Assembly (NCBI GenBank): GCA_900074885.1
Contig: FJUW01000033.1
Span: forward strand, 327,031 to 391,030
DNA: 64,000 bases
Direction of reading: 5' to 3'
DNA from: Rhynchosporium graminicola
Taxonomy: Eukaryota > Ascomycota > Leotiomycetes > Helotiales > Ploettnerulaceae
Under the pieces are notes generated by a model that was given only the letters and a program-made list of their open reading frames with translations, did no database searches and was not told where the DNA came from. Shown here piece by piece: positions 14,037 to 27,480 of the stretch (position 1 is its first letter; the number at the start of each line of letters is the position of its first letter). Made by a program: the position numbers and the translations under genes.

Positions 14037-15163
14037 TTGCTTTAACGCTATTTATACTACTACCTTAGATTTCGCCGAATCTACTATTAATATATCTAAG
14101 TCTTATATTATATTAGTATTATACTAGTATCTAAGGGTTTAAAGATCTTAACTTACTACTTTAATAAACTCTAACTCCTTAAATACTTTCTCTATAGATC
14201 GCTTTAAAGCTTAAGTTTCTACTAATTATATAATAGTAATCTCTAATATAATAGTAGGAGCAGCAGATTTCGCGAGATAATAGATCTAATTAATAGCCTT
14301 ATAAGTAACTACGATAATACTCTGATTTAGCTCCGGATCCCTAGCTTTATCGCCTAGAAGTAAACCGGATAGGATAGTATACTCTATATTTATATAGTTA
14401 GGTAACTATAACGCGTTAGTATATAACTATACTTAGGATTAGATAACTTATATACTTATAATTACTCTTTAATACCGCGTAATACTTATAAAGCTTAGAG
14501 TTAAGCTTATTAAATACATAGAGAAGTTCTAGAGCAGGAGTATTATTATACTTTAGCTTAAGAAAAGCGTAAATATATCGCAGGTAATATATATAATATA
14601 CCGCTGAAAGGGCACTAGTAGGAACTAGTAGAGGCACTAGAGGTATTAGCGTTATAGACTTATGAAACCCTTATACCTTATCTAGAAAGTATCTCTAACT
14701 CTAAATTAAGTAACTTACTTATAAGAAGAGAAAGGTTAATTAAGTCGATTAATATATAAGATTATAGTAGTATTACTATAGTATTAGTAAAGATAGCTAC
14801 TCTAGTAACTATATCATAGTCTAGGGAGAGTAAACTTATAGTTTAAGTAGTTATCGAGGTTGAAGAAGGAAGGCCCTAATATTAATAAACCCCTTCCTTT
14901 ATATACTCTACGCCCTACTTAAACTCGACTCCCGCTATAAACAGATAAAATAAATATAGTTTACCGCCTGATTTAGAAGCTATAACTAATATAGTACTAT
15001 TATAGTAATATAACTAGCTAGTACCTAATAAAGGATTTACTGCTATTAAAGACCGGCTAGTACCGGTTACGCGAATATCGATGAAAATAGTTATAATAAA
15101 GACCGATTACATAAACTATAATCTTACGAGCTTAGGGTTAAGCTCTTCTTAGGGAGGGAGTAA

Positions 15164-15441
15164 TATAACAATAGCTTACCTGAATATTATATAAGGAGAA
15201 GGATAGATACTAGGGCCTAAGCTCATAGGTATCGCAGGTATCCTGGTATAACTAGTATCCGACTCGGTATAGTATCGAACTAGTACCGGCATATATATAT
15301 AAGGTGCCTTATACTCTAGCTCTCTTCTTCTTCCTTCCTTATCTTTTTATTTCCTTAGTAGTAGACTATATAAGATCGCTCTTAGCCTCCCTAATTGTTT
15401 TATTATTGCTCGTATACCGCCTTGAGTCTTGTGTCGTTATA
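15164..15441 (+). repeat. LTR of the truncated D-family element
   Basis: Same family as 18678-18945 and 26187-26454, in inverse orientation. Starts TATAACAATAGC (RIP form of TGTGACGA.AGC) and ends TGTCGTTATA. No partner LTR was found upstream. Confidence 0.8.
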
Positions 15442-15738
15442 ATCTCTTCCTTTACTTCTAGCGGATACTCTTATAATAAGATAAAGTCTATAAGCTTTCC
15501 GTATATTAGATTAAATAATCGTATTAGTTTAATAGAGTTCTTATCTTAAAGCTCTTAAAAGATATTAAAGGTTTATACTCTTTTCGACTAGCAATCTCTT
15601 AATCGTAATAGCTAAGTAAGTTAGTAATATAGTCTTCTCTACTTATATATAGATTTTAGCGTAAGTAATAGCCTTTTAGCTATTAGTAGTAAGATTAAGT
15701 ATAAATTACTTATTTTCGATCTTTACTTCGGCTTTCCG
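15442..15738. other. AT-rich flank of G3
   Basis: About 300 bp of RIP-like DNA with no recognisable gene. Its last five bases (TTCCG, 15734-15738) are the left target duplication of G3. The sequence should therefore have been continuous with 35490 onward before G3 inserted. Confidence 0.5.
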
Positions 15739-15980
15739 TATAACGCTTACTCTAGAAAGGTCTCAAAACTACCTTAGTAATAAGACCTCATATTGCTATG
15801 AATATAAAGTAATAAGAATTAACTTAGAATCTATAACTAAGGAGTGAAGAAGTAGAGAGAGAAGGGAAGTATATATATGAAAAGGGGCCACTAAACTCTA
15901 CTCGTATAATCTCGCTTAGAAATAAGTGTTTCCACTATTAGAGGGAAACCTCTAAACCTCTAATCTGACTAGTCGTTATA
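15739..15980 (-). repeat. G3 3' LTR
   Basis: G-family LTR, 242 bp, preceded by TTCCG. On the right it is followed by the C-rich complement of the polypurine tract (CTACCCCCCC), which fixes the minus orientation. Confidence 0.85.
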
Positions 15981-18214
15981 CTACCCCCCCCTCCGAAAAA
16001 AGCTCGCCCTCGAGCGTTAGTCTATTTCCTTATTACTATTAAGATAGTCGTAATTATTAATTCTATTATAGAAAGCATTTAGCTAGCTAGGTAACTTAGT
16101 AGTAGGTCTAGCTTACGTTAGGTTATTAAAGTAGAATTATTAAAGTTTAGCAGAAGCGTATTCAACGTCTAAAGCGTTATACTATATAAGATCGACTTCT
16201 TAATTCAACTAGAAGACTCGGTATAAGAGGTTATTACGCTGCTTATAGCACGTAAGTATATCTTCGATTTCCTATTCGTTATTACTAGTAATATTAATAA
16301 GTAGTAGTAGCAGTAAGGTTTATCCTAGTAAAGGATCGTTTAGATACTTTCGTAGTTTAGTAACAGGGAAGACGTTATATACCTTTATACTAGTAAGGAG
16401 CTCTAAATAGTAAGAGCTTCTAACTTTTTTAACTATACGGAAGGGTCTATTAGTCGGGAAGTCGAGTTTTTTACTAAGTCGAGTGCTTATAAAGTAGTAT
16501 ATATCTAGCTAAATAAGGTCGTCTATAGTAAAGTCGACTTTATAGTATAAGCGATTATAAGATCAGGATATCTTAGCTTATGCGCGTAGGAGGCTTAATT
16601 AAGCGGTAATCTAGGCGTTACGCAAACGATTAGCATAATCTAGAGCTTACTAAGTATTTAATTTATCGCTAGGTATAGTAGAGTCAGGTAAGTCTTTCTA
16701 ATTCTAATTAACGCGGGGTATATATTTATAAACGACTTCAAAGGGTAAGAGACCTCTAAAGGAGTCGTAAGGGAGGGTTATCTAGGCTTAATCTATAATA
16801 AGTAAGAATTCTAACTAGTCGTCTTAATAGTAAGAGATAAAAAGTTATAATCTATATTAGAGATATTAGTTATAGATCTCTATTTAGCTATCTATTTATA
16901 AGTAGTCTACTATAGAAAGCTATCTTTTGGTACCGAGAATTATAATAACTATAGTCTAAAAACGGGAAACGAATTAAGGCCCTCTATTAGAGGTAATTAT
17001 TAATAGAGCTCCGAAATAGTAGTATACGTAGTATAAGTAAAGCTTTATAAGGTCGCGTGTATCGGAGGTCTTTCGGTATAGAATACTAATTACTTATTTA
17101 CTGAAACGGTTAATAAATACGAGAACGTTATTATAGCTATATTTATCGCGGTTGAAGCTATAGTAGTTAACTGTAATATGCTCCTATGGACGTAATAGTA
17201 CGAGCAGAGGTTAGAGGAGGCCCGGTTTCTTATCACGCGGCACTTGAATTCGTTAGTAAGTATAATAGTTATAGTAGTACTAGTTAATAGTTAAAGCGAT
17301 TCCGTACTACTAGTATTATAATACTAGTAGTTATAAGGTCTTCTTTGCACTTAGATAAGTAGTCTCTAATCGGTCGTATACTTCGCGTATAAGTAGCGTG
17401 CGAAGGTATAAGACGTCAGGTACGATTAGTCTTCTTTAATAGAGTAGAAGATCTTTTTCTATAGTTAGTTTTCTAGGAGTAGCGGAGAGAGCTTATTTCC
17501 GTAGGGCTTAGAGTGATAGTATAGTGCGATTAGCGTTAAGTACTTGCTATACTATAGAGAAAACTAGCGATAAGTCAGTAACTTCTAAGGTATTAATAAG
17601 TTTAAAGCTATCTATAGAGTCGGAACTATTTCGGAGGTTACTCGTAAGTAGTACTAGATCGATTTAGTCTTCGCGTAGTAGTTATTATAAATATTAAGCT
17701 CTCTTAGCGTTATTTTAATTATCTAGTTTATCTATTCTACGAGAGAGAGCATTAGCAAGTAGATTATACTTCCTAGGTCAATAGGTAATTATAAAGTTAT
17801 AATCTGCGAGTAGCTTTACTTATCGTGCTTATCGTGCGTTTAACTACTTAGAGGTTATAAAGTACTTAAGAGCTTTATAGTTAATAATAATACGGATCTA
17901 ATATAGTACGCTTACGAGTTCAGATCTCTAGTTACTAAAAGATTATATAATTATAAGTATTTCCTTATCGTAGATAGCGTAATTAAGCTCAGCTAGTAGT
18001 ATAGTCTTAGAGAAGTAAGCTACTAGGAACTAGTCTTTATCGTGCTATTACTCCGTTACTAGCGTTTATTTCGATTATATAAGGTAGATCTTACTAATCG
18101 TAGTAGAGGAGTAGTACCGAAGTAAGAGCGTGCTTTAGGTAATCAAAAGTATCTTTATACTCTCTAGCGAACCGAAATAACACGTTGTTTTTAGTAAGTT
18201 ATATAAGAGGTTTC

Positions 18215-18416
18215 TGTAACGACACAAGACTTAAGGCGGTATACAAGTAAGAATAAACAAGTAGGGAGGCTAAGAGCGATCTTATATAGTCTAGTACGAA
18301 GGAAACAGAAAGATGCAGAGCTCTGAAGGAGTCTGCACCTTCTATATATATAAGGAGGGTATACCTAAGGCACTGATACTAGCCTGTATCTGCTACGTAT
18401 ACTATGCGCCGTCATA
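18215..18416 (-). repeat. B2 3' LTR
   Basis: 202 bp, TGTAACGACAC...CGTCATA, followed by the C-rich complement of the polypurine tract (TTACCCCCTTCC). Confidence 0.85.
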
Positions 18417-18677
18417 TTACCCCCTTCCAAGATAAAGGCTCGCCCTCGAGCCTTTAAAGGCAATAAAAAACGAAAGAAAAGGAGAATTAAATCTAGTCGA
18501 ATTTATAAAATCCAAGTGATTATTAATCTAAAGCGTAACTTTCAGTCAGTTGCGACTTGCTAGAGGTCCGTAAATTATTAATTAAAGAGCGTTTAAGGGT
18601 AGGTCCTTTCGGTAATTGAGGTATCGAGTTTGCCGAAGGTCCAGGGTTTACTAGTGAAGTCGTAGGAGCTAGCTGAG

Positions 18678-18945
18678 TATAACGACACAAGACTCAAGGC
18701 GGTATACAAGCAAGAATAAACGAGTAGGGAGGCTAAGAGCGATCTTATATAGTCTACTACGAAGGAAACAAAAAGATAAGAAAGGAAGAAGAAGAGAGAT
18801 AGAGTGCAAAGCACCTTATATACATATGCCAGTACTAGCCCGATACTATACCGAGTCGGACACTAGTTCTGCCGGGATACCTATGAACTTAGGCCCTAGT
18901 ATCTATCCTTCTTCTCATGTGACATTCAGGTGAGCTATCGTCATA
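18678..18945 (-). repeat. D 3' LTR
   Basis: 268 bp. The first ~95 bp match the B-family LTR; the remainder is unrelated. Followed by the C-rich complement of the polypurine tract (TTACCCCCCCCC). Confidence 0.85.
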
Positions 18946-19475
18946 TTACCCCCCCCCTAAGAAGAGCTTAACCCTAAGCTCAGAAGGTTATAGTTTATAC
19001 TAGAATTAGTCTTTATTATAATTATTTTCGTCGATATTTACGTAATAGGCGCTAGCCGCTCTTTAGTAGCAGTAAATTCTTTATTAGGTTCTGACTAGTT
19101 ATATCGCTATAATAGTACTATATTAGTCGTAGCTTCTAAATCGGGCGGTAAGTAGTATTTACTTTATCTATTTACAGTAGGAATCGAGTTTAAATAAGGC
19201 GTGAGATATATAAAGGAAGGGGTTTATTAACATTAGAGCCTTTCCTTTTCAACTACGATAACTACTTCAACTTATAAGTTTACTCTCCCTAGACTATAAT
19301 ATAGCTCCTATAGTAGGTATTATTACTAACTACTATAGTAGTCTGCTATAATCTTATATATTAATCGACCTAATTAACTCTTCTCTTAATATAAGTAAGT
19401 TTCCTATCTTAGTTTTAGGGATAGTCCTTAAGTGCAGTATAGGGGTTTCATAGATCTATAACGCTAACTCCTATA

Positions 19476-20400
19476 GTGCTTTTACTAGTTCCTGCTAGTA
19501 CTCTTTCGGCAGTATATCGTATATATTACCTGCGATATATTCGCGCTTTCCTTAAGATAAAGTATAATAATACTCTTGTTTTAGAACTCTTATACTCGTT
19601 TAATAAGCTTAACTCTAAGCTTTATAAGTATTATTTAGTATTAAAGAGTAGTTATAAGTATATAAGTTACTTAAATATAAATATAGTTATATATACTAAC
19701 GCGTTATAGTTACCTAACTACGTTAATATAGAGTATACTATTTTATCTAGTTTACTTCCTAGTAGTAAAGCTAAGGACACGGAGCTAAATCGGAGTAGTA
19801 TTATAGCTACTTATAAGGCTATTAATTAGATCTATTATCTCGCGAAATCTGCTACTCCTACTATTACGTTAGAGATTACTACTATATAATTAGTAGAGAC
19901 TTAGGCTTTAAGGCGTTCTATAGAGAAAGTATTTAAGGAGTTAGAGTTTATTAAAGTAGTAAGTTACGATCTTAAACTCTTAGATACTAGTATAATACTA
20001 ACGCGATATAGGATTTAGATCTTCTAATAATTAATTCGGCGAAATCTAAGTTAATAGCCGAAATAGCGTTAAAGTAGACGAAAGAATTAAATAATATTAT
20101 ACGGGAATTTGCGAAGAAAGCTATATTTAAAGCTAAGATATCTAATACTAGAGGAAAGAGGAATTTACCTTCTAGTTCAGAGATAATATCAGATCTAGAT
20201 ACTCCCGGACTCTCTCTAAAGAAGAAAGCCCGTAGGATTAGCTATTATACTCGATCTACTACTAGGGTTATATTAGTAGATTTAAGTAAGGAGTTAGATA
20301 TAATAGTTCTAGTTCCAGATATTCCAGATTTACTAGAAGCTCCGGAGGACTTAGAGGAGAAAGCTAGTAAAGTAGAAGTAGTTAAAGAAGTAGAGTTTTA
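19476..20400 (+). pseudogene. Antisense ORF of element D (unknown protein, RIP-broken)
   Basis: Opposite to gag-pol, the + strand reads as a protein of about 300 residues with a few RIP stops and at least one frame change near 20020. The N-terminal part contains STLSAVYRIYYLRYIRAFLK and LYSFNKLNSKLYKYYLVLKS. The C-terminal part contains NLPSSSEIISDLDTPG and LKKKARRISYYTRS, ending KVEVVKEVEF at 20400. The reading is preserved in two other D copies (14640-13805 minus, end at 7795 plus), where most differences are transitions. I recognise no domain. It lies between integrase and the 3' LTR, tail-to-tail with integrase. Confidence 0.5.
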
Positions 20401-23400
20401 GATATAGCGTTATTATAAAGTATAATCGGGAGATTATTCTTAGTAATAAATTCTAATACTAGTAACTATAATAGCTTATTATCCTCTAAGTAACTATAGT
20501 TATCTATTCTATCTTCCTAAGCCTTAATCTACTGATCTAGTTTACGCGGAAGTCTAAGTTTACTTAAGTTAGTAGCGTAGAAGTCTCTAAGCTTATACGG
20601 AGTACTTATTAGGTCGGAAGCGTTATACTAAGTTAGGTCCGGGTTATAGCCTAGCTAGCTAACTTAATACTTCAGATTACCTCTTAGGAGCTATATAGTG
20701 AGTATATCTTATAACTCCTACTCCTCTTAAGTAGCGATAACCTCCGGGGGTAAGTTTAATAACTCCTAGCTTAGTAAAGAGTTATCCGGGTCCTTAAAGA
20801 GTAATTCGGGAGCGAATATATTATATATAGAAGATCCTAGGAGCAAATCTAGCTTATAGGAGTATCCGATCTTAGCTAGGACCTAGTATAGTCCTACCTA
20901 GAGACTAGATAGCTTCTTACTTAGCTAGTAATTCTTAAGGTTCCTTATAGAGAGAAATACCTTATCTCTAACTTCCTAGTTAATACTATACCGTTTCGGG
21001 TCAGTTACAGCGCTTATCCTATACTAAGTAGCTAGTATATTAGCTTTTATAACCTTAATAATAGATTTAGCACGTTCAGCTAGAGATTTAGTATTAGTAT
21101 AGTTAAGCTTCTCTTATAGTATTAATCTAGTAAGTTACTTCTAGTCCTAGCTATTCCGTAGCAGTATACCGTATTTAAGAGTATATAGCGCTATACTAAT
21201 AGAGTCGTAAGGTAAGGTTACTTAAGCGCGGTCTATTATCAGTAGTAATTCGCCCTAGTTACTCTAGTAGTAATTAATAAAAAGTCTAAGGCGTTAGTTA
21301 ATATACCGATTCATAATCTCCGTTTATCTATTAGTTTACTAATAGAAGGAGGTAAAGAGCTTAACTTTAACTCTAATTATATAGTAAAACTCTTACTAGA
21401 AGAATAAGACTAACTAAGCTCCTTAGTCAGATATAATTAACTTAAGGGTATATCCGAAATAATATATCTATTAAATAAATAATATCGCTATCCCGCGGGT
21501 ATCGATATTATAGTAGTATAGTATCGATATAGAGTCCTTCCCTAGGCAGTCGATAAATACTAATATTCTATTAAATCCTTAGTTATTAGGTAGGAAGTCC
21601 TTAAAATCTATAGCTAAGTGCTACATAAGGTAGCTAAGTACCGGTAATAAGTATAGGAATCCTTACTATTTCGTTTACTTCAGATAAGAGTACTAATAGA
21701 GGCGGATATTATAAGTATACTGTTTCATATCCGATATAAGTCCTTTCTAGTAGTAATAAGTAGAAATTATTTCAGCGGTTTTATAAGTATTTAAATAAGC
21801 GGAGGAAACTTAATTATAGATTTCGCTAATTAAACAGGTATATAGTAGAGTATAGCGTTATACGTATAGACGACTATTATAAAGTAGTAAACTATTATTA
21901 ATAATATAGCTATCTCCTAATATATTCCGTTTATTAGAGAATAATTCTTAGTTGAATTAGTATAGTTTCTCGATTAAATTAAAGGAGTTATATATAGGTT
22001 CCGATAGCGTATTAGTCCCTAGCGATATTAGGTATATATAACTAATTTGATCGATATAATACTCAGCTAGTTCCGCGTTAATCCTAAGGTCTAGGTAATC
22101 TAGAGATAATAAAACCCGAGATCTACTATCTTATTTCTATTATTCCTATATCCTTAGATCTTATTCCCTATAGCTAAGGATATTAGCTTTAGCGTTATCT
22201 TTACTAAGCGTATATATAATTTAAAAGTTAAATTCGAAAAGGAATTCCATCTATCTAGCTTACTTACTAGTTAGGACCTTAGTAGTTATAAAGTATTCTA
22301 AGGATCGATAGTCCGTATACACGCCGGTATAGCGTTATAGAGATATAAGTTCTAGTCTCTATTTCCGGAAAGACTTAATAATAGTATATAGCTCCTTATT
22401 ATAGATCTCCTAGTTTAGTTTATATCTATTAAGAATATAGGAGTAGAATCTAATTAGATACTACTAATTATCTTCATATAATTAGGAGATAACTCTAGCT
22501 ATTATACCGTCAGAAGTATTAGTTTCTAGTTTAGTCTGCAATTTAGGGTTAAAATAGTATAGTTTTTATACTAATAGTAGCTATTAATATAAATCGTCGA
22601 AGGACTTCTTATAATTATCAGTGAAATTCTATAGTACTATAGGCCGAGTAAGTACTAAGAGAGGTTTAGCGATAAGGCCGAAATTCCGAATAAATTAACA
22701 GTAGAACCTATAGAATCCTAGGAAGGATTTTATAGCTATTACCGTTTCAGGGTACTTCTAGTCTACTAATAGTACTACCTTCTCGGGATCTAGCTCGATT
22801 CCGTTAGTAGTAACGATATATCCGAGGTATTTAGTCCGAGTAATATGGAATTCGCTTTTCTTAATATCCACCTGAAGTCCGGTATCTATTAAGTATCGTA
22901 GTACTAATTTAATATATTCCTTATATTCCTAGAGCATTTCCGAGTATATAAGGATATTATCTAGGTAAGCTATACAGAAATTATCTAAGTAATCTAGTAG
23001 TATATTATTTATATATCGCTAGTATATACTAGGTCCGTTATAGAGTCTAAAAGGTAGTACTTTATATTTATAGGATCTGAAGCGAGTTCGGAAGGTAATA
23101 TACTCCTCTAATTCAGGGTCTATATAGATACAGTTAAATACTACCCGGATATCTAGTTTAGTAAAGATTACTACTTTAGATATACGAGTTAAGAGCTTAT
23201 CGATCCTAGGTATTAGGTATAAATCCTTTCGAGTGATCGTATTAAGCTTACGATAATCAATATAGAAGCGTAATCCTCTATCGGCCTTTTTAATAAATAG
23301 TATAAGTAATATAAAGGGACTTTAGCTAGATTCGATAAATCCCTTATCTAGGTTCTCTATAAGATACTCCTTAGTTACTTATAATTTATCTGTAGATTAC

Positions 23401-26186
23401 TAATATAAGAGCGAATATATATTAAGTAATAGTTCTTCTAGAATAATTTTATAATCGTATAAGTAATATAGCAGAAGAATATTAGAATCCCGCTTAGAAA
23501 AGGCTTCCTTAAGAGTATAGTACTATTCCGGTAGCTTTTCAGCTATAAGTAATTTAATATCAGGATCCTTAGGAGAGTCGCTATTTAGATAGTCTTATAA
23601 GAGGCGGTTTATCTCGTAGATACTAGTAAAGAATAATTCAGAACCTTTACGTTTTATATTAAAGTAAAAAGCTATAGTACTAATTTAGTAAATTAGAACC
23701 GGTTTCCAGATCCTTAGAAGTTAAGAGAAGCACTTATAGTAAGGTTTCGGCGCAAGTACCTTTCTCGATAAATTCAGAGCGGAAAAGGATTCGGATTCCT
23801 TAGCAATAAGCGGAAATAAGTTAAAAGGTAAGGATAATATATTAATATACTGTATTACTACTATTTAGTATAATCAGCGTTAATCTAGCTAGTTTATAGC
23901 TAAGTCCCGCGTATTAGTATCGATTTAGTAAGATCGATTAATACTAAGTTTACGAGATAATAGAGTTATAATTATCTCCTTATCGTATTAGAGAGTAGCT
24001 AGATAGCGTTCTAACTATAGTAGCTTATAGTAGAGCGTATCTAGCTTAACCTAAAATCGTCGTATCTATTTAATACTAATAATTATATTTTATTATCCCA
24101 AATCGAGGAGAATAAAAAGGCAGTTATAAATACGCCTACTATTAATAGAAAGGTATAAACGTATAAAATAAGTAATATAAGTTCTAATAGACTATTAGAA
24201 ACTACGTATTAGAATAGAATAAAGCAGTAGCTCGATTTTAATACCGAGGGCCCCTGATAGTCGTCCGGTAAGAGTACGATTAATAAATAGATAACTATTC
24301 GCTCTAGTATTAATCAAGCTATTTATAAAGACTCCTAGCCTGTTTATACTAACTATAGTTAGGTATATAAATTACTTACTTCCTATTAGGGAGTTAAGGT
24401 CCAGATTAAAGAGATTATACTTACGTAAACCTAGGAAAGAGTTTTTACCTAAGCCTTATTATTTCCCTTTAGTATTAGTCCAGATTCGGAGGGTACGTCT
24501 TCTATTACTTCCTCAGTTACTTAATCCTCTTCCGGAAATTCGTTAATTAATTAAACCTTAAGCGGGTTAGGGCAGTTTAGCTTAATATAACTAAGCTATC
24601 TATAACTATAATACTTAAGGGGTTCTCCGGTTAAGGTAGTAGGGCGTTTTAGCGCGGAGGGAGTACTAGCCCGTACTAGGGTAGAAGTACATACGTATAG
24701 TACAGGAGTAGTTTATCGAGGAGCTAAGCTTAAGGACTAGTAAGAGGTAGAACTAGTAGTAGTCGTAGTAGTAATAGTAAGCTTACGGTACTATACTTAA
24801 GAAATAACTTTCTCAAGATAAGTAAATTCTAAGTTATAGCGATACTTAGTATTAAAAGAAAGTAAGGATCTAACTATAGAAGCGTAATCCTTATTCTACG
24901 TTAGTTTAATAATAAGAGTTAAAGCGCGTAAGGATAATATAATCTTATCTTATATATAGAAGAACTACTCTTTCTTTTTAACTTTACTTTAGATAGTAGC
25001 GCTTTAAAATCGACTACGAAACTCGGCGGAAGTCTCGCGTATATAGCTAGGTTATTATATTTCCAAGTAGTAGAAAGTATTATAGTAGTCGTCTTCCTCT
25101 AAACTAGTAAGAAAGTTCTCCTTTAATAAAGAGATTATTTTATTACTAGTTTTAAACTTATTAGTAAGGTACTAAGGCGTAAGATACTCCTTAGCTAATC
25201 TAGTAACTAGCTCCTATATAAGAACGCGCCGGGAGAAGTCCGTAGGGTAGTAGTCAGCGTTTATAGCCAGCTGGTCTCGTATCGATACTCTCTATTAGAG
25301 GAAAGTAAGATCTGATCTATTATCTAGGGGCAGGATCTTCTTAATAAGATAAGACTTCCTAAGGCGTAACTCTACCGATTCGGCGCCGGGAGAGAGAGAT
25401 AGTTTATTAAGAATAATATCCTCTCTCTTAGTACTACGTATTAGAATAGAGTTTATTAGGTTATTAAACTCCGCTATATGTAGAGATTATGGTATTAGTT
25501 CTAGTAGGAGAATCGAAGATAAGCGAGGGACTCCTATAAAGAACCTATCTTATACGGAGATCAGTTTATCTATAGTATCTTCTAGAGAGTTATTCTTTTC
25601 CTTCTAGTCCGCTAATCGTTATAAGAAGGAATAGATTAGGTTCGAGTCACTTATAGTAGTAAGAGTACTTAGCGATTATACTCCTAGTGAATTTCGCTTT
25701 TATTTTCCTTTCCCTCTTAGTTAGTACTTCCTTAATAAGGTATTAATATTCTCTAGAGTAGGAGACGTTTAAAGTAAGGAAAGGTATAATAGATTAGGTT
25801 CGGAGGTAAAGCAGGGGGGATCGCGTCGAGTTCCCCTAGAACTAGAGAGGTCTCTAGTTTATTAGTTAAGAGCTATAACAATAGCTTAAAAAGGGGTATA
25901 TTAGGGCTATTTCAGCAGTAATACGTAGAGATTAAAGTTCTAGAGTATTTATTATACTTTCTTCAAAATCTATCCATAATTCCTTTATACTAAGGGAGTT
26001 ATTAAAAGAGCGTTAGCGAAGACCTCCTTTATTATACTATTTATAATAAGCTAAATTAAACCCTAATTCACAGTTATCCGAGAGATCTCTAGTATCTTAG
26101 CTATATACGAGTAGTTATCGAATAACTAACTTAGTAGTAAGATATTATAGTAAGCTATCTCCGGCTATCTTAATCTTTTTATTTAA

Positions 26187-26454
26187 TATAACGATATAAG
26201 ACTTAAGGTAGTATATAAGTAAGAATAAATAAGTAGGGAGGCTAAGAGCGATCTTATATAGTCTACTACGAAGGAAACAAAAAGATAAGGAAGGAAGAAG
26301 AAGAGAGATAGAGTGCAAAGCACCTTATATATATATACTAGTACTAGCCCGATATTATACCGAGTCGGACACTAGTTCTGCCGGGATACCTATGAACTTG
26401 GGCCCTAGTATCTATCCTTCTTCTCATGTGACATTCAGGTGAGCTGTCGTCACA
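26187..26454 (-). repeat. D 5' LTR
   Basis: 268-bp partner of 18678-18945. It ends GTCGTCACA, unmutated, followed by CTGAG. Confidence 0.85.
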
Positions 26455-27278
26455 CTGAGCCTTCTTAGGAGGCATTAGGTAAGCGAGATTAAGCGAAAGT
26501 AATAGAATACTTGAAAGTTATAGAAGAAGCGAAAGTCGAAATCGAATTCTAAAGAAGCTAAAAGATTAAGGAGAGTCAGATATCTTCGTTAAGTAGATAT
26601 AGGAAGTAATAAATTAAAGGTTCTAGTAGAAGGAGGTCGATTCTGCTGAGGGGGATAAATTATACCGGGGTATAAGGGTTACGAGTCGAATTCCGATAAT
26701 TTCCGAAAGGTTAAAGTCGGGTGAAGGGATAAAGGTTCTAGTAGAAGAAGGTCGATTCTGCTGAGGGGGATAAATTATACCGGGGTATAGGAGTTACGAG
26801 TCGGATTCTGATAATTTCCGCTAGAGTAATAAGCTATTTCGTCCTAGCTTAAAAGTAAGGTTTTTCGCTATTAGAGCTGCTTTCGGAAACTTGAAGTCGG
26901 GTAAGGAGTTAGTAAATAATAGGGCTTATAGGGAAGTTTCTACTTAAAATCCGTCTGCTATTTTATTTCGTACGCACGAAGGAACGAGTTTCGAAGTATC
27001 CGAGAGTGACTTCGTAGTAATACTAGTGCTTCTAAGGCTGAATTACGTCTAAATTCCCAGCTATCCGAGAGATCTCTGGAATCTCGGCTCTTTTGAAAAC
27101 CTAACCGTCGAATTCGTAAGTTGAAGAGAGTACTAACTGTTTCCGTATGATTCCGAAAATCCAAGGTAAGTAGAGATAACTTAGCGAAGAGCTCTCTAAT
27201 AGTCGTACGTCCGAATCGAGTTTTCTAGGTGAGATATTATTTAATACTATCCCTAGCGGTCTTAATCTTTCTATTTAA

Positions 27279-27480
27279 TATAATAATATAAGACTTAAGG
27301 CAGTATATAAGTAAGAATAAATAAGTAGGGAGGCTAAGAGCGATCTTATATAGTCTAGTAGGAAGGAAACAGAAAGATGCAGAGCTCTGAAGGAGTCTGC
27401 GCCTTCTATATATATAAGGAGGGTATGCCTAAGGCACTGATACTAGCCCGTATCTGCCACGTATACTATGCGCCGTCATA
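27279..27480 (-). repeat. B2 5' LTR
   Basis: 202 bp partner of 18215-18416. Its left terminus is heavily RIP-altered (TATAATAATATAAG); the right end is CGTCATA, followed by the duplication GTTTC. Confidence 0.85.

Larger units (their letters stand above)
13805..15441 (+). mobile_element. D-family Gypsy 3' part with 3' LTR, plus orientation
   Basis: Reverse-complement match to 18.68-20.31 kb of element D. It holds the antisense-ORF region and, after a purine-rich tract (about 15151-15160), an LTR at 15164-15441. It is truncated at 13805, directly against F1. The neighbouring D fragment at 7657-13332 lies in the opposite orientation, so the two cannot be one simple insertion. Confidence 0.8.
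18673..26459 (-). mobile_element. D: full-length Gypsy element with an extra antisense ORF region
   Basis: 7777 bp between perfect CTGAG duplications (18673-18677, 26455-26459), with 268-bp LTRs at 18678-18945 and 26187-26454. Coding sense is minus. From right to left the translations, read through RIP stops, suggest gag (about 25.9-24.6 kb), protease (about 24.4 kb), RT (about 23.6-22.8 kb), RNase H (about 22.6-22.1 kb) and integrase (about 21.9-20.9 kb). The RT reads EEYITFRTRFRSYKYKVLPF, then YLDNILIYS, so YLDD has become YLDN. The integrase zinc-binding region (STYYY.KGLISDMKQYTYN) is near 21.8 kb. About 1.4 kb between integrase and the 3' LTR carries no sense gene but an antisense ORF. 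Confidence 0.85.

Noticed and set aside
18593..18814. Hydrophobic frame across the D LTR start, also at 15304-15549
   Set aside because: The frame is LTR sequence read in the non-coding direction; the Leu/Phe-rich part mirrors an AAG/GAA purine run.
26958..27164. 68-codon minus frame in B2
   Set aside because: Part of the B leader/gag region; the reading is not kept open in B1.
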